DNA of 64,000 nucleotides from Streptococcus gallinaceus. GTDB lineage: Bacteria > Bacillota > Bacilli > Lactobacillales > Streptococcaceae. Positions within the stretch are counted from its first letter, which is position 1; each line of letters begins with the position of its first letter. Positions 56,790-64,000 of the stretch are shown piece by piece. Under the pieces are notes generated by a model, which was not told the DNA's origin, made no database searches, and worked only from the letters and a program-made list of their open reading frames with translations. The translations under genes and the position numbers were made by a program. The DNA lies in NCBI RefSeq assembly GCF_024170225.1, contig NZ_JALJXU010000004.1, positions 1 through 64,000 of the forward strand, in the 5' to 3' direction.

Positions 56790-59189
56790 ATGAAACATCA
56801 AGCGATTATTCAACAATTAAGTCTAGAAGAAAAGGCGGCTTTAATGACTGGTAAGTCCGTCTGGGAGACCAAGGATTACCTTGAAAAAGGTGTGCCTTCT
56901 ATCTTTATGGCTGACGGACCGCATGGTATTCGCAAGCAAGAGGGAGAAGGGGACCATCTAGGGCTCAACGCCTCTGTTCCCGCTACTTGCTTTCCAACCG
57001 CTGCAACTCTAGCCAATAGCTGGGATCCTGATTTGGTCGAAGAGGTAGGAAGCGCTCTTGGAGCGGAAGCCAGCAGTTTGGGAGTGAACATGGTCTTAGG
57101 CCCCGGACTTAATATTAAGCGGAATCCACTTTGTGGGCGAAATTTTGAGTATTACTCAGAAGACCCTTATCAGGCTGGGAAAATGGCTGCTGCTATGATT
57201 CGTGGGCTCCAGTCGCAAGGTGTGGTTGCTACACCAAAACATTTTGCGGTCAATAGCCAAGAATTGCGTCGAATGGCGTCGGATTCGATTGTGGATGAGC
57301 GGACATTGCGTGAAATCTACCTGACAGGATTTGAAATTGCTGTCAAAGAGGGTAATCCCAAGGCAATCATGAGTGCCTACAATAAAATCAATGGCATTTA
57401 TGCCAACGAAGACAAGCGATTGCTACGAGATATTTTGCGAGATGAATGGGGCTTTACCGGATTTGTCGTCTCTGACTGGGGTGGCTCTAATGACCACGTT
57501 CTCGGTGTACAAAATGGAAGTCATCTAGAAATGCCAGGGACTACGACAGTTGGGCAGAAAGAGATTATTGACGCAGTAAAAAATGGTCAGCTGTCAGAAG
57601 CCGTTTTGGATGAGCGGGTGGATGAATTGCTCAATGTTGTCTTGGACCTAGCCGCACAAGAAAAACGAAGTGCAGACTATGATTACCAGCATGCCATTGC
57701 ACGCAAGGCAGCAGCAGACAGCATTGTTCTCTTGAAAAATCAAGACCACATTCTGCCACTTTCTCCAGAAAAATCAATCGCCGTCATCGGTGAATTTGCT
57801 CAAAATCCACGTTACCAAGGTGCAGGTTCTTCGCTCATCAACGCTAAAAAGCTAGAAAATACGGTTGACTGCATGAAAGATTATCCCTTGACGCTTGCAG
57901 GCTATGCCCAAGGTTACCAGCGAGTTGATAAAGCAGATGCCAACTTGGCTGATGAGGCTGTTTCTTTGGCGAAAAAAGCAGACACAGTTCTACTTTACAT
58001 GGGCTTAGATGAAATCAGCGAAAGCGAGGGCTTGGACCGTCACCATCTATCTCTGCCACACAATCAATTATCTCTGTTAGAAAAATTGCAGGCGGTTAAT
58101 CCCAATATCGTCGTTGTTTTATCGGCAGGGTCAGTTGTGGATATGGCATGGACCAGTGGTGTAAAGGCGGTCATTCACGGCTATCTATCAGGTCAAGCAG
58201 GTGCACCAGCCATGCTGGATGCCTTGACAGGCAAGGTCAATCCAAGCGGAAAATTAAGTGAAACTTATCCGATTGACTTGGCTGATTTGCCATCGTCCCG
58301 CGAATTTCCTGCGACGGGGGACTACTCACTCTACCGCGAAGGTTTCTACGTCGGCTACCGTTACGTTGATAAGGTGAATGCAGCAGTTCACTATCCATTT
58401 GGTTATGGTCTTTCCTATACAGATTTTGCCTATTCTGACCTCACTGTTGAGGAAAATGGTCTGCGCTTGACGGTGACGAATACAGGCTCAGTGGCAGGTA
58501 GTGAAATCGTACAGCTCTATATTGGTAAGGCGGACAGTGCCTTTTATCGTCCTGCCAAAGAGTTGAAAGGTTTTACAAAAATTTACCTTGAGGCTGGAAA
58601 ATCACAAGAAATTTTTATAGCCTTTGATGAATATAGCTTCCGTTATTTCAATGTTGATACCAAGCAATTTGAAGTTGAAGGTGGCGATTATCAAATCTAT
58701 GTGGGCGCTAGCAGTGCAGACATTCGCTTGACTGCTCAGCTGAAAAAAGAGGCTACGACGAATCAATTACCAGATCAAAGTCACCTTCCACACTACTTGA
58801 GTGGACAAGTCACGGCTGTTTCTGATGCAGAATTTGCCCAATTACTTGGTCATCCCGTTCCAGTAGAATCTTGGGAAGTTGGTCAAGAACTTCGTCTCAA
58901 TGATCCGCTGATGAAAATGCAGTATGCTAAGAGTGGTCTTGCACGCTTGGTTTATAAAATCTTACACCGTCTCCTAAAAAAAGCCGAGGAAAAGGGAACA
59001 CCAAATCTGAATCTCCTCTTCCTCTACAATATGCCTTTCCGAGCGATTGCTAAGATGACAGGTGACCAGATTGACCAAGCAATGGTTGCGGCCATACTTG
59101 TTATGGTCAACGGTCATTTCTTCAAGGGATTGGGTCAACTTTGGAAAGCTTTCCGAGCAAAAAATGTTTACCAAAAACAACTTTCATAA
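56790..59189 (+). CDS. Glycoside hydrolase family 3 enzyme (beta-glucosidase-like), conventional order
   Basis: A 799-residue protein without signal peptide, so probably cytoplasmic. Order: barrel domain (about 20-290; DGPHGIRK, GRNFEYYSEDP, TPKHFAVNSQ), alpha/beta C-terminal domain (about 310-530), fibronectin III-like domain (about 565-650), and a C-terminal extension (about 660-799) with an amphipathic, possibly membrane-contacting region. Nucleophile Asp229 in VVSDWGG; acid/base candidate Glu413 in SEGLDRH. The ATG at 56790 is chosen because it lies after the predicted start point; the frame from 56667 starts upstream of the promoter. It probably hydrolyses imported beta-glucosides or oligosaccharides. 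Confidence 0.92.
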   Translation: MKHQAIIQQLSLEEKAALMTGKSVWETKDYLEKGVPSIFMADGPHGIRKQEGEGDHLGLNASVPATCFPTAATLANSWDPDLVEEVGSALGAEASSLGVNMVLGPGLNIKRNPLCGRNFEYYSEDPYQAGKMAAAMIRGLQSQGVVATPKHFAVNSQELRRMASDSIVDERTLREIYLTGFEIAVKEGNPKAIMSAYNKINGIYANEDKRLLRDILRDEWGFTGFVVSDWGGSNDHVLGVQNGSHLEMPGTTTVGQKEIIDAVKNGQLSEAVLDERVDELLNVVLDLAAQEKRSADYDYQHAIARKAAADSIVLLKNQDHILPLSPEKSIAVIGEFAQNPRYQGAGSSLINAKKLENTVDCMKDYPLTLAGYAQGYQRVDKADANLADEAVSLAKKADTVLLYMGLDEISESEGLDRHHLSLPHNQLSLLEKLQAVNPNIVVVLSAGSVVDMAWTSGVKAVIHGYLSGQAGAPAMLDALTGKVNPSGKLSETYPIDLADLPSSREFPATGDYSLYREGFYVGYRYVDKVNAAVHYPFGYGLSYTDFAYSDLTVEENGLRLTVTNTGSVAGSEIVQLYIGKADSAFYRPAKELKGFTKIYLEAGKSQEIFIAFDEYSFRYFNVDTKQFEVEGGDYQIYVGASSADIRLTAQLKKEATTNQLPDQSHLPHYLSGQVTAVSDAEFAQLLGHPVPVESWEVGQELRLNDPLMKMQYAKSGLARLVYKILHRLLKKAEEKGTPNLNLLFLYNMPFRAIAKMTGDQIDQAMVAAILVMVNGHFFKGLGQLWKAFRAKNVYQKQLS

Positions 59190-59193
59190 AATG

Positions 59194-59240
59194 TGTTATA
59201 ATAAATAAAAAATATCTGCCAGCTAGTTGTAGTTGGCAGA
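59194..59240 (+). promoter_or_regulatory. Extended -10 promoter and 5' hairpin of the glycosyltransferase gene
   Basis: TGT-TATAAT (59194-59202) is followed by an 11-bp stem TCTGCCAGCTA-gttg-TAGTTGGCAGA (one wobble pair) at 59215-59240. No T-run follows, so it is a leader hairpin, not a terminator. Confidence 0.6.
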
Positions 59241-59263
59241 AACTTTGTTAAACGGAGAGAAAG

Positions 59264-60277
59264 ATGACATTATTAACCATTGCCATCCCTAGTTATAATG
59301 CTCAAGATTACTTGCACTACTGTGTATCGTCCTTAGTTGTAGGTGGGGATCAAGTAGAGATTTTGATTATCAATGACGGTTCAAGTGACCGAACTCAAGA
59401 AATTGCAGAAGAATTGGCAGTTAAATATCCAAATGTGCGTGCCATTTATCAGGAAAATAAGGGTCACGGTGGAGCAGTTAATACAGGTCTTCGAGAAGCG
59501 CGTGGACTGTACTATAAGGTTGTTGACAGCGATGACTGGGTGGATGCGCGTGCTTATATCAAGATTTTAGAAACCTTGACTAGACTAGAATCCGAAGGCA
59601 ATCTCGTAGATGCGTTTATCTCGAATTTTGTCTATGAAAAAGAAGGCCAAAATCGTAAAAAATCGATGAGCTACAAGGATGTTATGCCCGTAGAAAAAGT
59701 CTTTACTTGGGATGAAATGGGTGCTTTTTCAAAAGGTCAATACATGATGATGCACTCGCTCATTTATCGGACAGAGCTCTTGCGTCAGATTGGATTAGAG
59801 TTGCCTGAGCATACCTTCTACGTGGACAATATCTTTGTCTTTACACCTTCCAAGCATATCAAGACCATGTACTATTTGCCGGTGGATTTTTACCGCTACT
59901 TTATCGGTCGTGACGACCAGTCGGTCAATGAATCTGTTATGATTAAACGGATTGACCAGCAGTTAAAAGTCAATAAAATTTTGGTTGATGAGTTAAAACT
60001 AGATGAAATTACTTCTAGCGATCAGCGGAGCTATCTTCTCAATCACGTGGAGATTGTTACAACTGTTTCCTGTGCCCTTCTCAATCGTGCAGGAACAGCA
60101 GAACACATGACCAAAAAACAAGAGTTGTGGGAATATATTGAAAATAATAACCCAGAATTATTTAAAGTCATTCGTAACGGTCTTTTGGGCCAGTTGACCA
60201 ATTTGTACGGCTATCCAGGCCGAAAATTATCCAATGCACTTTACAAAGTTGCCAAGAAAATTTATGGATTCAACTAA
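59264..60277 (+). CDS. Family 2 glycosyltransferase
   Basis: A 337-residue GT-A glycosyltransferase. The N-terminal domain has the nucleotide-sugar site TIAIPSYNAQDYL, NDGSSDRTQE and the DxD-like VDSDDWVD (about residue 88). No membrane segment is seen, so it is not a GtrB-type polyprenyl transferase. It has its own promoter without LytTR repeats. Functional linkage to the GH3/GtrA genes is from position only. Acceptor and sugar are unknown. Confidence 0.88.
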   Translation: MTLLTIAIPSYNAQDYLHYCVSSLVVGGDQVEILIINDGSSDRTQEIAEELAVKYPNVRAIYQENKGHGGAVNTGLREARGLYYKVVDSDDWVDARAYIKILETLTRLESEGNLVDAFISNFVYEKEGQNRKKSMSYKDVMPVEKVFTWDEMGAFSKGQYMMMHSLIYRTELLRQIGLELPEHTFYVDNIFVFTPSKHIKTMYYLPVDFYRYFIGRDDQSVNESVMIKRIDQQLKVNKILVDELKLDEITSSDQRSYLLNHVEIVTTVSCALLNRAGTAEHMTKKQELWEYIENNNPELFKVIRNGLLGQLTNLYGYPGRKLSNALYKVAKKIYGFN

Positions 60278-60343
60278 TATTTAAGAAAAGGTTAAGCAAG
60301 TTTGACTATACTTAATGTATTCTTTTTCATATATCTCCTGAAG

Positions 60344-60370
60344 AGTAGCCCGAGAGCTGCTTTTCTTTTT
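60344..60370 (+). terminator. Possible terminator of the glycosyltransferase gene
   Basis: AGTAGC-ccgaga-GCTGCT (6 bp, one wobble pair) followed by T-rich sequence; weak stem. Confidence 0.45.
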
Positions 60371-60375
60371 CTTTG

Positions 60376-60384
60376 TGCTATAAT
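60376..60384 (+). promoter_or_regulatory. Extended -10 promoter of the aldo-keto reductase gene
   Basis: TGC-TATAAT, 28 bp before the ATG; the -35 is poor. Confidence 0.6.
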
Positions 60385-60411
60385 AGAAAGGAAAAAGAAA
60401 GGGGTTACAAC

Positions 60412-61323
60412 ATGCAAGTGTTAGGACAAACTGGACTAGAGGTATCAAGGATTGCCTTAGGTTGTATGCGGATGGATGCTCTATCGGTAGCGGACGCAAG
60501 TCGGGTGCTAGATACAGCCTTGGAAAACGGAATTACTTTTTTTGACCATGCAGATATTTATGGCGGAGGACAATCTGAACGAAATTTTGCTGCTGCTGTC
60601 AAGGAGGTTGGTCTAAAGAGAGAGGACATCGTTCTACAGTCCAAATGTGGGATTCATGATGGCTATTTTGACTTTTCAAAAGAGCATATTTTACAGTCAG
60701 TAGACGGTATTTTATCACGGTTAGAGACAGATTATCTCGATGTATTGGCCTTGCATCGTCCAGATGCCTTGATGGAAGCAGAAGAAGTAACCGAGGCTTT
60801 TCATCTCTTAAAAGCGTCTGGGAAAGTTCGTCATTTCGGTGTTAGCAACCAGAATATTTACCAGATGGAGTTGCTTCAATCCTATATGGAGACGCCGATA
60901 GCAGTTAATCAATTGCAGCTATCTCCTGCTCATACACCGATGATTGATGCAGGATTTCATGTCAATATGAAAGATGATGCAGCCACCATGCGCGACGGAG
61001 GGCTGATTGATTATTGTCAGCTCAAGAAGATTACGATTCAAGCCTGGTCACCATTTTTAGTCAGCTTGTCAGAAGGTATTTTCGCGGCAAATCCAGCTTA
61101 TGCCCAACTGAATGAAACGATTTCCAAGTACGCTCGCCAATATGGTGTCTCTGATGAGGCGATTGTAGTGGCTTGGATTCTACGTCACCCAGCTAAGATA
61201 CAAACCATTGTTGGCTCGATGAACCCTGAGCGAATTGCTCATATTGCGCAGGCAGAGAAGGTGACATTGACGCGCGCAGAGTGGTACGATATTTATATGA
61301 GTGCGGGCAATATCTTGCCTTAG
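60412..61323 (+). CDS. Aldo-keto reductase (YdhF-like)
   Basis: A 303-residue NADPH-dependent oxidoreductase with the AKR catalytic tetrad in place: Asp in FFDHADIYGGG and its Tyr, Lys in LQSKCGI and His in LALHRPD. The C-terminal cofactor loop reads IVGSMNPERI. ATG at 60412 after AAAGGGG; an earlier in-frame codon overlaps the -10 box. The physiological substrate is unknown. It is co-transcribed with the GNAT gene 11 bp downstream. Confidence 0.9.
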   Translation: MQVLGQTGLEVSRIALGCMRMDALSVADASRVLDTALENGITFFDHADIYGGGQSERNFAAAVKEVGLKREDIVLQSKCGIHDGYFDFSKEHILQSVDGILSRLETDYLDVLALHRPDALMEAEEVTEAFHLLKASGKVRHFGVSNQNIYQMELLQSYMETPIAVNQLQLSPAHTPMIDAGFHVNMKDDAATMRDGGLIDYCQLKKITIQAWSPFLVSLSEGIFAANPAYAQLNETISKYARQYGVSDEAIVVAWILRHPAKIQTIVGSMNPERIAHIAQAEKVTLTRAEWYDIYMSAGNILP

Positions 61324-61334
61324 AAGGAGTCAGT

Positions 61335-61778
61335 ATGGACTGGACTGTTAAGTCTTTTTCAGAATTAAGTCTGGAAGAATTGTATCAGCTATTGGAATTG
61401 CGTTCGGAAGTCTTCGTTGTCGAGCAAGAGTGTGCTTATCAGGATGTAGATGGTGTGGATCTGGAGTGCCACCATTTGTTTGGCAAAGCCGATGGAAAGA
61501 TTGTCAGCTATCTGCGAATCTTACCCCCAGGTTTAACATTTCCAGAAGCTTCTATTGGCCGAGTGGTGATTCAGTCAGAATACCGTGGACAGAAGCTTGC
61601 GGGCTCAATGCTAGAAACTGCCATTCAGTATCTAACTGAGGAAATGGGACAAGAGGCAATTAAAATTTCTGCCCAAACCTATCTCAAAAAATTCTATCAG
61701 GCTCATGGATTTGTAGCCGTGTCGGACATGTATTTGGAAGCCGGCATTCCGCATATGGATATGGTTTATAAAAAGTGA
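61335..61778 (+). CDS. GNAT family N-acetyltransferase (ElaA-like)
   Basis: A 147-residue acetyltransferase with the ElaA pattern: LELRSEVFVVEQECAYQDVD near the N-terminus and the acetyl-CoA loop (IGRVVIQSEYRGQKLAGSM, about 74-92). The ATG at 61335 follows AAGGAG; the longer frame overlaps the upstream gene. The substrate is unknown. A terminator-like hairpin follows. Confidence 0.9.
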   Translation: MDWTVKSFSELSLEELYQLLELRSEVFVVEQECAYQDVDGVDLECHHLFGKADGKIVSYLRILPPGLTFPEASIGRVVIQSEYRGQKLAGSMLETAIQYLTEEMGQEAIKISAQTYLKKFYQAHGFVAVSDMYLEAGIPHMDMVYKK

Positions 61779-61805
61779 AAGGCTGGATAAAGAATTCCAG
61801 CTTTT
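61778..61805 (+). terminator. Terminator of the AKR-GNAT operon
   Basis: AAAGGCTGGA...TCCAGCTTTT with a 7-nt loop and one bulge. Confidence 0.65.
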
Positions 61806-61900
61806 ATGATTTCTTGTCAGGAAAATCCGCCAAATAGTCCAAATTAAGGCTGTTTTATGTTAGAATAATAAGGAATGAATAAAGCAAAAAGAGGATAAAT

Positions 61901-63649
61901 ATGGAACGTTCTATGTATGCTGGGCGTGTTCGTAGTGAGCACATCGGAAATAAAATTACCTTGAAAGGTTGGGTTGGTCGTCGTCGTGACCTTGGAGGTC
62001 TTATCTTTATCGACCTTCGTGACCGTGAAGGAATCATGCAGTTGGTCATCAATCCTGAGGAAGTATCACCAGAAGTGATGGCAACCGCAGAAACTCTTCG
62101 TAGCGAGTATGTCATTGAAGTGACAGGTACTGTTGCTGCGCGTGAACAAGCTAATGATCAGTTGGCAACAGGTGCGGTCGAGTTGAAAGTCGACACTCTT
62201 GAAGTTCTAAACAGCGCCAAGACAACTCCATTTGAAATCAAAGATGGTATTGAAGCTAATGACGACACGCGTATGCGTTACCGCTACCTTGACTTGCGTC
62301 GTCCAGAGATGCTTGAAAACTTCAAATTACGTGCAAAAGTGACACATTCTATCCGTAACTACCTGGATGAATTGGAGTTCATCGATGTGGAAACACCAAT
62401 GTTGACAAAATCAACTCCAGAAGGCGCGCGTGACTACTTGGTACCAAGTCGTGTGAATCAAGGTCATTTCTACGCTTTGCCACAAAGTCCACAGATTACA
62501 AAGCAACTGCTGATGAATGCTGGCTTTGACCGTTATTACCAAATCGTAAAATGTTTCCGCGATGAAGACCTCCGTGGTGACCGTCAACCTGAGTTTACAC
62601 AAGTTGACTTGGAGACTTCTTTCTTATCAGACCAAGAAATTCAAGACATCGTTGAAGGTATGATTGCCCGTGTCATGAAAGAAACAAAAGGAATGGACGT
62701 CACTCTTCCTTTCCCACGTATGGCCTACGATGATGCCATGAACAACTACGGTTCAGATAAACCGGATACTCGTTTTGAGATGCTCTTGCAAGACTTGACA
62801 GATGTTGTCAAGGAAGTTGACTTCAAAGTCTTTTCAGAAGCACCTGTTGTGAAAGCAATCGTTGTAAAAAATAATGCAGACAAGTATTCACGTAAAGACA
62901 TTGATAAGCTGACAGAAGTCGCAAAACAGTTCGGCGCCAAAGGTCTTGCCTGGGTTAAGGTGGCAGAGAGTGCTCTTGCAGGACCAGTTGCCAAATTCTT
63001 GACAAGTGTGGAAAGTAAGTTGACAGAAACTTTACAGCTTGAAGATAATGACCTTGTTTTGTTTGTAGCAGATACATTGGAAGTTGCCAACAATACACTT
63101 GGTGCGCTTCGCACACGCATTGCCAAAGAGTTGGACTTGATTGACCAAGCTAAATTTAACTTCTTGTGGGTTGTGGATTGGCCAATGTTTGAATGGTCTG
63201 AAGAAGAGGGCCGTTACATGTCAGCTCACCATCCCTTCACTTTGCCGACAAACGAGTCTGCTCATGAGTTAGAGTGTGATTTGGCTAAGGTAAAAGCAGT
63301 AGCCTACGATATCGTTTTGAATGGCTATGAGCTTGGTGGCGGAAGCCTTCGTATTAACCAAAAAGACATGCAAGAACGGATGTTCAAAGCGCTTGGCTTT
63401 ACAGCTGAGTCAGCTAAGGAACAATTTGGATTCTTGTTAGAAGCCATGGACTATGGATTCCCACCACATGGTGGAGTGGCGATTGGACTTGACCGCTTTG
63501 TCATGATTTTGGCAGGTAAGGACAATATTCGCGAAGTCATTGCCTTCCCTAAAAATAATAAAGCAAGCGACCCGATGACTCAGGCCCCAAGTACGGTTTC
63601 AGGTGCTCAATTGGATGAATTGGCCTTGCACATTCACTTACCGGAATAA
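61901..63649 (+). CDS. aspS: Aspartyl-tRNA synthetase
   Basis: Class IIb synthetase, 582 residues: N-terminal OB-fold anticodon domain ([21 protein letters not shown]), class II motif 2 in [19 protein letters not shown], the bacterial GAD insert (about 310-420) and motif 3 in [17 protein letters not shown]. Length and start (AGAGGATAAAT before ATG) are standard. Whether the enzyme also charges tRNA-Asn depends on GatCAB elsewhere. Confidence 0.98.
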   Translation: MERSMYAGRVRSEHIGNKITLKGWVGRRRDLGGLIFIDLRDREGIMQLVINPEEVSPEVMATAETLRSEYVIEVTGTVAAREQANDQLATGAVELKVDTLEVLNSAKTTPFEIKDGIEANDDTRMRYRYLDLRRPEMLENFKLRAKVTHSIRNYLDELEFIDVETPMLTKSTPEGARDYLVPSRVNQGHFYALPQSPQITKQLLMNAGFDRYYQIVKCFRDEDLRGDRQPEFTQVDLETSFLSDQEIQDIVEGMIARVMKETKGMDVTLPFPRMAYDDAMNNYGSDKPDTRFEMLLQDLTDVVKEVDFKVFSEAPVVKAIVVKNNADKYSRKDIDKLTEVAKQFGAKGLAWVKVAESALAGPVAKFLTSVESKLTETLQLEDNDLVLFVADTLEVANNTLGALRTRIAKELDLIDQAKFNFLWVVDWPMFEWSEEEGRYMSAHHPFTLPTNESAHELECDLAKVKAVAYDIVLNGYELGGGSLRINQKDMQERMFKALGFTAESAKEQFGFLLEAMDYGFPPHGGVAIGLDRFVMILAGKDNIREVIAFPKNNKASDPMTQAPSTVSGAQLDELALHIHLPE

Positions 63650-63654
63650 GAAAG

Positions 63655-63676
63655 AAACGAGCCCTAGGCTCGTTTT
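63655..63676 (+). terminator. Terminator of aspS
   Basis: AAACGAGCC-cta-GGCTCGTTT followed by T. Confidence 0.8.
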
Positions 63677-63688
63677 GCATGGAGAAAC

Positions 63689-64000
63689 ATGGTGAGAAAA
63701 ACCACATTTATCAAGAAATTACGCTATTTCCTACGCAGAGGTGCGCGTAGGGTTGGACTTTTAAAAACCTTACGTAGTATTTCACGTGAAAAATACGCGG
63801 AAAAAATATCCGCTTCCATCGTCTATGGTCTCTTGTCTAGTATTGCTGTCAACTTTTTCTACCAGTCAGGTCAGGTCTACTCGACAGGTGTGACGGGTCT
63901 GGCGCAGATTATCCACACCGTAACGGAACGGACGCTTGGCGCAGGGATTCCTATTTCAATTTCTTTTTATGCCATCAATCTGCCCTTGTTGATTATGGCT
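63689..64000 (+). CDS. YitT family membrane protein, partial at window edge
   Basis: The first 104 codons of a second YitT-family gene: a basic N-terminus (VRKTTFIKKLRYFLRRGARR), then a membrane segment (IVYGLLSSIAVNFFY) and the family turn YSTGVTGLAQIIHT. The frame is open to the window end. Start may be ATG 63689 or GTG 63692; the GGAG spacing suits the GTG slightly better. A parS-like core lies inside the gene. Confidence 0.85.
   Translation, partial: MVRKTTFIKKLRYFLRRGARRVGLLKTLRSISREKYAEKISASIVYGLLSSIAVNFFYQSGQVYSTGVTGLAQIIHTVTERTLGAGIPISISFYAINLPLLIMA
63778..63793. other. parS: parS-like ParB-binding site 5
   Basis: TATTTCACGTGAAAAA matches consensus at 14 of 16 positions and keeps the 12-bp palindromic core TTTCACGTGAAA. 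Confidence 0.65.

Overview
This is low-GC Firmicutes DNA from around a chromosomal replication origin. The order ftsH, hpt, tilS, serine hydrolase, divIC, S4 protein, mfd, pth, ychF, dnaN, dnaA, parB, htrA, rlmH, the short 35-residue gene beside divIC, and the ECF, rodZ/pgsA and gdpP/rplI/dnaB blocks all point to Streptococcus. The layout most resembles the S. suis group; the species is my inference from gene order, not a computed match.

Origin region (about 12.6-17.9 kb): DnaA boxes lie in three gaps: dnaA/dnaN (with a DnaA-trio-like unwinding element), parB/dnaA and htrA/rlmH. To the left, every gene is on the minus strand and runs with its replication fork. To the right, plus-strand genes dominate, with several head-on blocks (yfhO, ABC-F, yitT, recF/yaaA, the flavoprotein remnant and serine dehydratase genes, and a two-component system). 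Five parS-like sites (18345, 24904, 33614, 55837, 63778) lie right of the origin, matching the ParB encoded here.

Left arm (1-12.6 kb): housekeeping genes for proteolysis, purine salvage, tRNA modification, division, transcription-coupled repair and ribosome-associated GTPases. Right arm (18-52 kb): rlmH, three tRNAs, trpS with a T-box leader, guaB, recF, a YfmF/YfmH peptidase pair, rodZ-pgsA-ecfA1-ecfA2-ecfT, a LysM hydrolase, a broken flavoprotein gene beside an intact flavin reductase, L-serine dehydratase, mnmA, mnmG, gdpP-rplI-dnaB-veg, and rpsD.

Accessory locus (50-60 kb): this is the most interesting part. A LytTR-type two-component system is divergent from a membrane-anchored glycoside hydrolase family 3 protein whose domain order is reversed. 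Next come a GtrA-like protein, a membrane protein, a second, conventional GH3 enzyme and a family 2 glycosyltransferase. Three promoters (both GH3 genes and gtrA) share one architecture: a 10-bp direct repeat with a 21-bp period, a CcpA cre-like site 1-2 bp after it, then an extended -10 about 31-32 bp downstream with no good -35. I infer a small regulon activated by the local LytTR regulator and repressed by CcpA. The window ends with an aldo-keto reductase, a GNAT protein, aspS and the start of a second YitT-family gene.

Other points: three genes (rlmH, yfhO, dgkB-like) have -10 boxes placed so that transcripts would start on or within 3 nt of the ATG; a promoter-hairpin-T-run unit precedes mnmG; a MITE-like inverted repeat follows dnaN. 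I see no CRISPR array, prophage or intact insertion sequence.
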